Assembly (NCBI GenBank): GCA_964611525.1
Contig: CAZTAL010000067.1
Span: forward strand, 1 to 64,000
Length of the DNA stretch: 64,000 nt
Direction: 5' to 3'
From: JAAYJR01 sp964611525
GTDB lineage: Bacteria; Bacteroidota; Bacteroidia; Bacteroidales; Prolixibacteraceae
Shown: positions 1 to 6,762 of the stretch, one piece after another
Layout: each line of letters begins with the position of its first letter
Numbering within the stretch: position 1 is the first letter of the stretch
The notes under the pieces: generated by a model
Told to the model about the DNA's origin: nothing
Databases searched by the model: none
Seen by the model: only the letters and a program-made list of their open reading frames with translations
Made by a program: the position numbers and the translations under genes

Positions 1-220
1 AATCGGGACAAGTTTCATCAGTACATTCACCCTCGTATATAATTAACTTCGTATCTCCGGCATCTTTACGACGTTTAAAAAATTTCTCTATCTCGTTCAG
101 GAATATGTCTTTAGTGGCGTCCTGGTAAGAATATTCATCCTTCAATTGGTTACGAAGCATAGCGATATCCATAGAAGAGAAAGCGTTCAAAATCGTTTGT
201 ATGTAACTGCCATTATCCAT
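1..220 (-). CDS. Hypothetical protein, N-terminal part (3' end outside window)
   Basis: An open frame runs from an ATG at 220 to the window edge, giving about 73 residues that begin MDNGSYIQTILNAF. An AAAGG ribosome-binding-like sequence sits about 7 bases upstream of this ATG, so it is preferred over the internal ATG at 172. The visible part is charged, with a KFFKRRKDAGD stretch, and ends in an acidic and cysteine-containing segment (GECTDETCPD) that could begin a metal-binding or zinc-ribbon region. I do not recognise the family. The gene continues beyond the window, so its length is unknown. Confidence 0.6.
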   Translation of the reverse strand, partial: MDNGSYIQTILNAFSSMDIAMLRNQLKDEYSYQDATKDIFLNEIEKFFKRRKDAGDTKLIIYEGECTDETCPD

Positions 221-562
221 TACCTTTATAGATTGTCGGTTTTTTGTAATAAAATAATGAAGCAATTTAACCAAAATAGTAAAAGATATAAGTTAGAGGT
301 AGGGAAAATTATTAACAATAATAGTCAGGATGTTATATATTTTAATAGCTATATATGTTATATGAATGGGGTGTAAAACTTTATCTATATGCCAAACAGG
401 GTTAGATGGGGTAAGGGGGATACCTCAACTTTTTTAAACGTGAATTAAAAATTTTTGTCAATTTTCTTCTCTGTTTTATTAAAAGTTTCAGTAATGTTAC
501 AGTAATAAAATAAAAAACTTCGATAAAATACTGTTCTACAGTTTATTATCGAAATTGATCTG
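221..562. other. AT-rich intergenic stretch between partial gene and tRNA-Leu
   Basis: About 340 bases without a convincing gene; a short plus-strand frame starting at 146 overlaps the partial minus-strand gene and looks spurious. It contains two GGGGTG/GGGGTAAGGGG-like tracts near 367-420 and the tRNA terminator hairpin at 519-553. No clear -7 TAnnTTTG element for the minus-strand gene was seen. Confidence 0.5.
507..553 (-). terminator. Terminator downstream of tRNA-Leu
   Basis: The arms TTCGATAA (519-526) and TTATCGAA (546-553) pair perfectly, with an inner ACTG/CAGT extension. On the minus strand the hairpin is followed by a T-rich run (GTTTTTTATTTTATT). It lies just after the 3' end of the tRNA, as expected for an intrinsic terminator. 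Confidence 0.7.
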
Positions 563-649
563 TGCCCAGAACAAGACTCGAACTTGCACGGCCTGTTATC
601 GGCCACCAGGCCCTCAACCTGGCGTGTCTACCAATTCCACCATCTGGGC
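563..649 (-). tRNA. tRNA-Leu (anticodon GAG)
   Basis: On the minus strand the sequence starts GCCCAGATGGTGGAATTGG and folds as a class II tRNA. The 7-bp acceptor stem is GCCCAGA with TCTGGGC, with discriminator A at 563. The D-arm carries the usual TGGTAGACACG. The anticodon stem CCAGG/CCTGG encloses the loop TTGAGGG, giving anticodon GAG. A long variable arm (GGCC..GGCC) and the T-loop TTCGAGTC complete the leucine-type structure. No CCA is encoded. A terminator follows directly, and an inverted-repeat element lies 40 bases upstream. Confidence 0.95.
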
Positions 650-686
650 TGATATTTTATCTGAACTTTTATTCCGATTTTTTTTA

Positions 687-847
687 ATCTTGAGTCTGCT
701 TCGATAAGTGTATTTTGTAATCAAATTTCAGTAACAATTAATAAAATTTTGATTTAATGCATTGACATTCAGAATTTTATATTTTTACATTTTTTGTTAT
801 CTAAAATAATATTTTTATTTTTCCACTTTTCGGAGCAAGCTCAATCT
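687..847. mobile_element. MITE-like element, copy 1
   Basis: A non-coding element of 153 bp (691-843) begins TGAGTCTGCTTCGATAAGTG and ends with the imperfect inverted complement CACTTTTCGGAGCAAGCTCA. About 17 of the outer 21 bases match between the ends. It is flanked by a 4-bp direct repeat ATCT (687-690 and 844-847), as expected for a target-site duplication. The interior is very AT-rich and has no ORF. It is in inverted orientation relative to the copy at 9440-9589. It lies upstream of tRNA-Leu and could affect that promoter. Confidence 0.75.
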
Positions 848-880
848 TTAGTTATCATTTTCTTCTTAGTATGAAAAACT

Positions 881-944
881 TACCCTTAGGGTATTTTATT
901 AATAATTTACCTTAAGTTTATCCAACTTGCCTTTAGGGTAAATT
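881..944. repeat. Inverted-repeat cluster downstream of pyrI, possible terminator
   Basis: TACCCTTAGGGTA at 881-893 is palindromic. A second hairpin follows, with arms AATTTACCTTAAG (904-916) and CTTTAGGGTAAATT (931-944). The arms could pair in more than one way. It lies about 240 bases beyond the pyrI stop, and it resembles the CCTTAGGGTATTT arm of the terminator after rplT. A terminator role for pyrBI is plausible but not shown. The remaining 945-1185 is AT-rich, with no gene seen. Confidence 0.45.
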
Positions 945-1185
945 GAAATTGGTTTTATCAAAAATAATCAGAGGTGCAAATATACAAAAAAAACAATGTG
1001 GGAAAATTAAGCATTTTAGATTTTCCAAAATTTCCAAAATTATTTTATAAGTTATAGACAGATGAGGGGAATAAATCATTTGAAATATAATTATCCTGAA
1101 TTAACTGTGATTTATTGCTTCAGAAAATTGTGGAATTTTGTAATTATTTATAACATTTCCATTTTATTCCGTCGGTCCATAATAT

Positions 1186-1656
1186 TTACAATATTTTTAT
1201 TTGCTCTCCAATTGTGAGTTTTTCACAATACTTACATTTTAATGTCATGGGGAAGGTGGCAATAACATCAAAAGATGGTGTTATCTTTTCATGATTGGTA
1301 ATGCATTGTGGATTGAAACATTTAACTATTCCTTTGATCTCTTTCGGTATCTCTACTATTTTTTTCTCAACTACTTCATAATTCCTTATTATATTTAAAT
1401 TGGCATGGGGAGCTATCAGGGCGATCTTATTTATCTCATCATTCTTGAAAAATTTGTCAGATACTTTGATTATTGCTTTGATGCCCAGTTTTTGGCTTTC
1501 AAGGTTTGTTCCGAAGGTGATTTGATTGTCAATTTTATCCAGGCCCAATATTGAAATTACTTTAAATAAATTAGAGGCAGGTATATGATCTATTACAGTC
1601 CCTTCTTTAATAGCACTTACTTTAAGTTTCAGTTTAGATTTCCTATTTTCTTTCAT
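1186..1656 (-). CDS. pyrI: Aspartate carbamoyltransferase regulatory subunit
   Basis: PyrI is the regulatory chain of aspartate transcarbamoylase. It binds nucleotide effectors at its N-terminal domain and contacts PyrB through a C-terminal zinc domain. The 156 residues match the usual family length. The zinc ligands are visible as Cys113 and Cys118 (CFNPQC) and Cys141 and Cys144 (CKYC), and the N-terminal part has the IDHIPASNLFKV segment typical of PyrI. It lies 95 bases downstream of pyrB on the same strand, so the two are probably cotranscribed. The spacer holds a short tandem repeat (1691-1738). Confidence 0.95.
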   Translation of the reverse strand: MKENRKSKLKLKVSAIKEGTVIDHIPASNLFKVISILGLDKIDNQITFGTNLESQKLGIKAIIKVSDKFFKNDEINKIALIAPHANLNIIRNYEVVEKKIVEIPKEIKGIVKCFNPQCITNHEKITPSFDVIATFPMTLKCKYCEKLTIGEQIKIL

Positions 1657-1690
1657 GTTGCATGTATTTAAATTTTATAGAACCAGATGA

Positions 1691-1738
1691 CGCTGATTCG
1701 ACAGATTACCGCTGATTAATATTCGACAGATTGTCGCT
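1691..1738. repeat. Short imperfect tandem repeat between pyrB and pyrI
   Basis: Two imperfect units, GCTGATTCGACAGATTACC at 1692-1710 and a longer version at 1711-1735, share GCTGATT and TTCGACAGATT. It then starts a third GCTC. It resembles the CAGATTACGCTGATT-type repeats scattered between genes in many Bacteroidota. No function is evident. Confidence 0.5.
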
Positions 1739-1751
1739 CAGTCCCTGATCC

Positions 1752-2660
1752 TCATCTAAGATTCATGGTATGTGTTATAATAGCTTCTCTTGTATAGATA
1801 CCGTTTAGAGCTTGAGTGAAATAATATGCTTTAGTGTTCATATCAACATCACTGTGAATTTCATTTATCCTTGGTAAGGGATGGAGTATTTTTAAATTTG
1901 GTTTTGTATTTTCAAGCATAGAGTTACGCAGTACATATATATTTTTTACCTGTTCATATTCCATTGGGTCTGAAAATCTTTCTTTCTGAACCCTCGTCAT
2001 ATAGATTATATCTGCTTCGCTTATTATATCTGTAAATTCAGAATGTTCAAAGAAACGAATATTTTTATCATGAAGATACATTTTGTATTCCTGTGGCATT
2101 TTTAGCTCAGGCGGAGCGATGAAATTAAATATGGGATTTTCGAAAGCTGACATTGCCATGATCAGTGAATGTACTGTGCGACCGTATTTCAGGTCGCCAA
2201 CCATAAAAATATTAAGATTGTCAAGTGTCCCCTGGGTTTTAAGAATGGAATACATATCTAAAAGGGTCTGTGTAGGATGCTGGTTGGACCCGTCACCTGC
2301 ATTTATTACAGGTACCGGCGAAATTTCTGCAGCATAGCGGGCGGATCCTTCCAATGGATGTCTCATAACTATCAGGTCGGTATACTGACTAACCATTTTA
2401 ATAGTATCATGCAGAGTTTCTCCTTTTGCTGCACTTGAGCTGTTTGGATCGGCTATTCCTACTATTTTTCCCCCTAACCTGCTAATGGCTGTTTCAAAAC
2501 TCAGACGTGTGCGTGTTGAGGGTTCAAAAAATAGTGATGCTACTACTTTACCGTTTAGCAGATTCTGGTTTGGTTCTTTTTCAAATTCTGCAGCCATGTC
2601 CATTATTTTGAGGTATTCCTCTTTAGAATAGTCGGTGATTGAAATTAAGTCCTTTTTCAT
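1752..2660 (-). CDS. pyrB: Aspartate carbamoyltransferase catalytic subunit
   Basis: PyrB condenses carbamoyl phosphate with aspartate to carbamoyl-aspartate, the committed step of pyrimidine synthesis in the cytoplasm. The 302-residue product has the carbamoyl-phosphate signature FFEPSTRTRLSFETA around residues 44-58. It also has the second-subunit loop with Lys79 (SSAAKGET), HPTQ at 128-131, and HPLPR near the C-terminus. The start ATG at 2660 follows a leader of about 235 bases that contains a strong terminator hairpin only 40 bases upstream. This suggests transcription attenuation. pyrI follows on the same strand. Confidence 0.97.
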   Translation of the reverse strand: MKKDLISITDYSKEEYLKIMDMAAEFEKEPNQNLLNGKVVASLFFEPSTRTRLSFETAISRLGGKIVGIADPNSSSAAKGETLHDTIKMVSQYTDLIVMRHPLEGSARYAAEISPVPVINAGDGSNQHPTQTLLDMYSILKTQGTLDNLNIFMVGDLKYGRTVHSLIMAMSAFENPIFNFIAPPELKMPQEYKMYLHDKNIRFFEHSEFTDIISEADIIYMTRVQKERFSDPMEYEQVKNIYVLRNSMLENTKPNLKILHPLPRINEIHSDVDMNTKAYYFTQALNGIYTREAIITHTMNLR

Positions 2661-2897
2661 GAGTAATAATTATAATGAAAGTCTCTTTTTTCTGATAATA
2701 AAAAAAAGCCAACATTTCATGCTAACAAAATATTGGCTTTTTTGCAAATGAAAAGATATGATCACTCTTTTCATAAAATTAAATTTGCCCGGATCGAAAA
2801 AGTGAATGATAAAACGCCGGACAAAGGACATTTCTCCAGGCAGGGATGATATGCCTGCATTAAAATGATTGTAATGGTAAAGTTGATGTTGCATTAT
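2661..2897 (-). promoter_or_regulatory. pyrB leader, possible attenuator with small leader ORF
   Basis: From the predicted start near 2897 to the pyrB ATG the leader is about 235 bases. It begins almost at once with an ATG (2894), giving an open frame of 74 codons that ends at 2670, just before pyrB. It also has a GCAGG/CCTGC hairpin near 2835-2855 and the terminator at 2702-2743. The layout (short translated leader, U-rich stretch, terminator, pyrB) resembles the enterobacterial pyrL-pyrBI attenuator in design only. Regulation is an inference. Confidence 0.4.
2695..2743 (-). terminator. Strong intrinsic terminator directly upstream of pyrB
   Basis: Perfect 11-bp arms AAAAAAGCCAA (2702-2712) and TTGGCTTTTTT (2733-2743) can be extended inward with A-U/G-U pairs. 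On the minus strand a run of seven T follows. It could end transcripts from dnaA-yigZ, or act as an attenuator in the pyrB leader. Confidence 0.8.
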
Positions 2898-2901
2898 ACC
2901 T

Positions 2902-2934
2902 CAAATTTAAATTGTTTATACGTTAGTGAGGCAA
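2902..2934 (-). promoter_or_regulatory. Promoter candidate for pyrB leader
   Basis: On the minus strand a -7 element TAAATTTG (2902-2909) matches the Bacteroidota consensus TAnnTTTG. A TTG (2932-2934) lies 22 bases upstream, slightly longer than the usual 19-21. Initiation would fall near 2897, after the end of yigZ. Confidence 0.5.
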
Positions 2935-2963
2935 CGACTTTCCTTTATTTTTTCAGTAACTTA

Positions 2964-3572
2964 TTAACAATTACTTATATTTTTGATATCAATTCCTTCA
3001 AATTGGCTGAAAATTTTTTTTGTCTGTCCGGCTTTTGACCTGCATACCGAAAAATCCACTTTACAGTCTGTTTCGAATTGTGTATTAATAATATTCAGAT
3101 TTTCCTGTTTTATTATTCGCATTACATCATTCATTTTATCATATGAATATGTAATCCTGAATATAACTTCGATAGTATTTGTTATGATTATTGCATTTTC
3201 CAGTGCGTTAGTCGCTGCTGTCCGGTATGCATTGATCAGTCCGGCTGTTCCCAGAAGAGTGCCCCCGAAATATCTGACTACAATTAGAAGCACATTAGTA
3301 ACATTGAAGCTTTGCAACTGGCGGAGTATTGGCATACCTGCTGTTGAAGACGGTTCTCCATCGTCATTAATTCTGTAATTAATTTCTTTTTTTCCGAGTC
3401 GCCATGCAAAACAATGATGCCGGGCACTGTGATGTTCTTTTTTAATTGATGCCAGAATATCCTTTATCTCTTCTTCGGTCTGAACAGGGTAAGCAAAAGA
3501 GAAAAATTTGCTTCCTTTATCTTTGAAAAATCCCTGGCTCGGACCTTTTATGGATTTGTATGTGTCTTGCAC
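2964..3572 (-). CDS. YigZ/IMPACT family protein
   Basis: This 202-residue protein belongs to the conserved IMPACT (UPF0029/YigZ) family, whose bacterial members have no firmly assigned biochemical role. The hallmark NDDGEPSSTAGMPIL is at about residues 69-83, in the N-terminal RNase PH/S5-like fold, followed by VVRYFGGTLLGTAGL. The C-terminal part looks like the EF-G-like domain of YigZ. It starts on GTG, overlapping the dnaA stop codon by one base (TAGTG), so translational coupling to dnaA is likely. Confidence 0.9.
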   Translation of the reverse strand: MQDTYKSIKGPSQGFFKDKGSKFFSFAYPVQTEEEIKDILASIKKEHHSARHHCFAWRLGKKEINYRINDDGEPSSTAGMPILRQLQSFNVTNVLLIVVRYFGGTLLGTAGLINAYRTAATNALENAIIITNTIEVIFRITYSYDKMNDVMRIIKQENLNIINTQFETDCKVDFSVCRSKAGQTKKIFSQFEGIDIKNISNC

Positions 3573-5002
3573 TACATTGTCAATTTTTTTTCTATCTCTT
3601 CAACGTATTGTCTGAAATTTTTATCGGTATCCACCAGATTATTTACAGTTTTGCAGGCATGAAGTACCGTCGCATGGTCTTTATTTCCAATTTGTGCTCC
3701 AATGCTGGCAAGTGAATACTTGGTAAGATTTTTTGAAAAATACATTGTTATTTGCCTTGCCTGAACTATTTCACGTTTTCGGGTTTTAGTCTGCAGAGTA
3801 TCAACAGGCATATTGAAGTAGTCACATACCACCTTTGATATATATTCAATTGATAATTCCCTTCTTGAATTTTTAACAAGTTTGTTTATCAGTTTGGCTG
3901 TGAGGTCAAGTGTTATTTCGCGTTTGTTAAGCATCGACTGGGCAAGCAGGGATACTAATGCACCTTCCAACTCCCTTATATTATTGGAAACATGGGAGGC
4001 AATATATTCGAGAACCTCATCCGGAAGTTCAATTCCGTCTTTATATACCTTTCTCCTTAATATTTCCATACGTGTTTCAAAATCAGGAGCCAGTAAATCG
4101 GCCGTGAGACCCCATTTAAATCTTGAAAGAAGTCTCTGTTCCATTCCTTTCAACTCAATAGGAGGCTTGTCAGAAGTCAGGATAAGCTGTTTACCCATTT
4201 GATGCAAATGGTTGAAAATATGGAAGAAAGTTTCCTGTGTTTTTTCTTTTCCTGCAAATTCCTGTACGTCATCCAGAATAAGAACATCTATCATTTGGTA
4301 GAAATGCAGAAAATCGTTGCGATTGTTGTTGCGTGTAGCTTCTGTAAATTGGGTCTGAAATTTATTTGCATTAACGTAAAGAACTGCTTTTCCCGGCATG
4401 TTTTCTTTAACTTCAATACCAATAGCCTGACCGAGATGGGTTTTCCCTAATCCTGAATTTCCATATATCATAAGTGGATTAAAAGCAGTACCGCCAGGAT
4501 TGCAGGCTACAGCAAATCCTGCACTCCTTGCAAGTCTGTTGCAGTCGCCTTCCACAAAATTTTCAAATGTATTATCCGGTTTTAACTGCGGGTCAATTTT
4601 AATTTTTTGAATGCCGGGAATAATAAAAGGATTTTTGATTGTATTTCTGTCCCCTTCTTTTAAAGGAATATTTAAGGGCTGATTTTGTATTTTTACATTA
4701 CTGTTTGTAGGATAACTGACAATGTAAGGAGTATCATTGTCATTGGAGTTACCCATTACAACATTATATTCCAGTTTTGCTCCGTTGCCGAGAACCATAC
4801 GAAGTGTTTTGCGTAGAATATCAATAAATTGCTCTTCCAAATATTCATAAAAAAAAGCACTCGGCACCTGTATTGTGAGGATATTACTCTGAAGCTTTAC
4901 CGGTTTTATGGGTTCAAACCATGTTTTGTAACTGCTAACTGGTACATTATCCCTGATAATACGAAGGCATTTTTCCCACGCAGAAAAATGATCATTGTTC
5001 AT
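3572..5002 (-). CDS. dnaA: Chromosomal replication initiator DnaA
   Basis: DnaA binds the origin and opens it as an ATP-dependent oligomer. The 476 residues show the expected order. Domain I is N-terminal, a variable linker covers about 85-140, and the AAA+ domain has Walker A GNSGLGKT (181-188) and Walker B LILDD (241-245). The arginine-containing SRFKWGL motif follows. The C-terminal DNA-binding domain carries IGNKDHATVLHACKTV, the DnaA signature helix-turn-helix. It is the first gene of a dnaA-yigZ unit. No DnaA box cluster is visible on either side, so the origin is probably elsewhere. Confidence 0.98.
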   Translation of the reverse strand: MNNDHFSAWEKCLRIIRDNVPVSSYKTWFEPIKPVKLQSNILTIQVPSAFFYEYLEEQFIDILRKTLRMVLGNGAKLEYNVVMGNSNDNDTPYIVSYPTNSNVKIQNQPLNIPLKEGDRNTIKNPFIIPGIQKIKIDPQLKPDNTFENFVEGDCNRLARSAGFAVACNPGGTAFNPLMIYGNSGLGKTHLGQAIGIEVKENMPGKAVLYVNANKFQTQFTEATRNNNRNDFLHFYQMIDVLILDDVQEFAGKEKTQETFFHIFNHLHQMGKQLILTSDKPPIELKGMEQRLLSRFKWGLTADLLAPDFETRMEILRRKVYKDGIELPDEVLEYIASHVSNNIRELEGALVSLLAQSMLNKREITLDLTAKLINKLVKNSRRELSIEYISKVVCDYFNMPVDTLQTKTRKREIVQARQITMYFSKNLTKYSLASIGAQIGNKDHATVLHACKTVNNLVDTDKNFRQYVEEIEKKLTM

Positions 5003-5294
5003 TTGATAATGGTTGATTTAGATGTTCTACAATAATTTCCTTTAATTCCCGTAAGCAAATTTTACGAAAAAAAAGTTAAAAAAAAAGTCAAATTTGACTT
5101 GACTTTTTCAATTATTTTTTAATGGACTATCAATGAATGAGTTAAAAATCAGAATTTATTAATATTTATAAATATTTTTTAATATGCTGATATACAATTT
5201 TTTATATGTAAGTTTTTGTATGAGAAGATTATATCTGGTAGGTAGTGGAGGGATTGAAGTTATCATAAATAATAATATTAACATTGAAATGTTA
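5003..5294. other. Intergenic region upstream of dnaA
   Basis: About 290 AT-rich bases carry the dnaA promoter region and the hairpin at 5082-5108. I looked for TTATCCACA-like DnaA boxes and saw none. A weak AAAATTTG -7-like sequence lies near 5058-5065 on the minus strand, without a good -33 partner. Confidence 0.4.
5082..5108 (-). terminator. Hairpin with T-run between the MCE gene and dnaA
   Basis: On the minus strand, arms AAAAAGTC and GACTTTTT enclose a short loop and are followed by more T. An alternative fold uses the perfect palindrome AAGTCAAATTTGACTT (5085-5100). It could terminate the MCE transcript, or the palindrome could be a dnaA operator. Confidence 0.45.
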
Positions 5295-6557
5295 TTATTT
5301 TAGATGTCTAAGAGCTTTTTCCAGTTTAATTATTCGTCCGTTTTTAAATGCTACGATTGTTGCTTTAGGAAATTTTACACTAACTTTCTGAAACAAGTCA
5401 GCGATCTCGACATATGAATTTGATTCTCCGGTTAGATAATTATATACTCTTCCTGTCTTATACTCCTCAACCTGATCAATATCTTCGAAGAATTCAGAAT
5501 CAGGGGGTATTCTATCTTTGCTTGAAATAAGGTGTATTTTAAATACTATATTTTCTTCATCAAGCTCACCGGAGGTATTTATATAAACATTTTTTCCCAA
5601 GTCAATAGCAGAAAATTGCACATACCGTTCGGGATGAATTCTGATATCATTTATTAGCAGGTTGATATCTGTCGACAGTGTTTTTACAGAGTTATAAAGG
5701 TCGTCATCATTAAGCAAAAGGCCTGCTGTACTTTCTGTGCCTTCCAGTTTTGCCAGTACATCATTGACCTGGCTGGAGATATTTATAAAATTATTAAGTA
5801 CTGGTGTTATTGAAATTTGTGCCAGTGAGTCGCTGAAATCAGACAGATTCTTCAGAGTGTTTTCCATGTTTAATGTATTTTTATTAAATACATAGCTTAT
5901 GCTGTCGATATTCGAAATAATGCTCTTAATATTTTCTTTTTCCGAACCAACTATTTCCTGCAAATCGGCAGTTGCCCTTTCAATATTTATTATCGTCTGG
6001 TTAATGTTCTTAAAACTTTCAGATAGATTTTTTCTTGCATCTTCATTAAATATTACAGTCAGAATGGTAATGGCTGAATCAATTGTGCCTAAAAGTTCCT
6101 CAGCTTTGTTTTTAATAGGAAGCACCTGTTGGCTTACCTGTTCCTTAAGGTCGCTTTCAATTGTACCCGGGATTGTATCATTTGACTGATAGAATTCTTG
6201 ATTATCACTTAAGATAAGTTGTATGGAGCGCGTTCCCATTAAATCACTTGTTACTATTTGGGCTACTGAATTAACCGGAATCTTTACATTTTTCTCAATC
6301 ATAAAAGATACCAATAACCTCATGCTGTTATCAGATAAAAATTTTATTTCTTTTACCTGACCTATCTTATAACCGTTTAGCACAATTTCATTTGACTCCG
6401 ATAGCCCGTCAATACGCTCATAAATTACATGGTATATCTTGCTTTTGATGAATATATCGTTGCCTTTAAGATAATTTAGTCCCCATATAAGAACGGATAT
6501 GGAAAAAACCATTAAAATTCCCAGTTTTGCGTATTTAGAAAATTTTATTAGTTGCAT
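5295..6557 (-). CDS. MCE-domain (MlaD-like) lipid transport protein
   Basis: MCE-domain proteins are membrane-anchored substrate-binding components of systems that move lipids across the periplasm. This 420-residue protein has one N-terminal membrane segment (about 13-30, LGILMVFSISVLIWGLNYL). The MCE domain follows at about 35-115 and contains YHVIYERIDGLSESNEIVLNGYKIGQV. A long helical, coiled-coil-prone region follows (about 140-310). No ABC permease or ATPase is adjacent in this window. It is divergent from lptD, which suggests shared envelope control. Confidence 0.85.
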   Translation of the reverse strand: MQLIKFSKYAKLGILMVFSISVLIWGLNYLKGNDIFIKSKIYHVIYERIDGLSESNEIVLNGYKIGQVKEIKFLSDNSMRLLVSFMIEKNVKIPVNSVAQIVTSDLMGTRSIQLILSDNQEFYQSNDTIPGTIESDLKEQVSQQVLPIKNKAEELLGTIDSAITILTVIFNEDARKNLSESFKNINQTIINIERATADLQEIVGSEKENIKSIISNIDSISYVFNKNTLNMENTLKNLSDFSDSLAQISITPVLNNFINISSQVNDVLAKLEGTESTAGLLLNDDDLYNSVKTLSTDINLLINDIRIHPERYVQFSAIDLGKNVYINTSGELDEENIVFKIHLISSKDRIPPDSEFFEDIDQVEEYKTGRVYNYLTGESNSYVEIADLFQKVSVKFPKATIVAFKNGRIIKLEKALRHLK

Positions 6558-6579
6558 ATTTAAGATTCTTAATATAATT

Positions 6580-6600
6580 CAAACCTAATATATTTAGGTT
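6580..6600. promoter_or_regulatory. Palindrome overlapping a -7 element of the MCE gene
   Basis: Arms AACCTAA (6582-6588) and TTAGGTT (6594-6600) flank TATAT. On the minus strand TAGGTTTG (6580-6587) fits the -7 consensus for the MCE gene, and it overlaps the palindrome. This is the layout of a repressor site. No good -33 element is visible. Confidence 0.4.
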
Positions 6601-6620
6601 AAAATTAAGGAAAATTAGAT

Positions 6621-6646
6621 AAATCAATCAGGAAAATGATTGATTT
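6621..6646. repeat. Hairpin in the MCE/lptD divergent promoter region
   Basis: The arms AAATCAATCA and TGATTGATTT pair perfectly over 10 bp around a GGAAAA loop. It may be an operator or a structural element between the divergent genes. Confidence 0.45.
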
Positions 6647-6733
6647 TCTCATACTTCTTCGTTTTTCCAAATAAAAAATATAAATATTAATATTATTTTG
6701 CATCTATTAAGGCTTATGTACAACCCTTATTTT

Positions 6734-6741
6734 TATTTTTG
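6734..6741 (+). promoter_or_regulatory. -7 element candidate for lptD
   Basis: TATTTTTG fits TAnnTTTG. A -33 partner is not obvious at the usual distance. It lies inside the longer possible reading frame that starts with TTG at 6739, which argues for the downstream ATG at 6763 as the lptD start. Confidence 0.4.
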
Positions 6742-6762
6742 CACGATGAGTGGGCTGATAAT

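Noticed and set aside
2670..2894. The 74-codon frame upstream of pyrB as an ordinary gene
   Set aside because: It has no domain and lies over a terminator; if translated it would be a leader peptide. It is treated as part of the pyrB leader rather than as an independent CDS.
6739..6762. TTG at 6739 as the start of lptD
   Set aside because: It lies within the -7 element and adds nothing recognisable; ATG 6763 gives a normal signal peptide.
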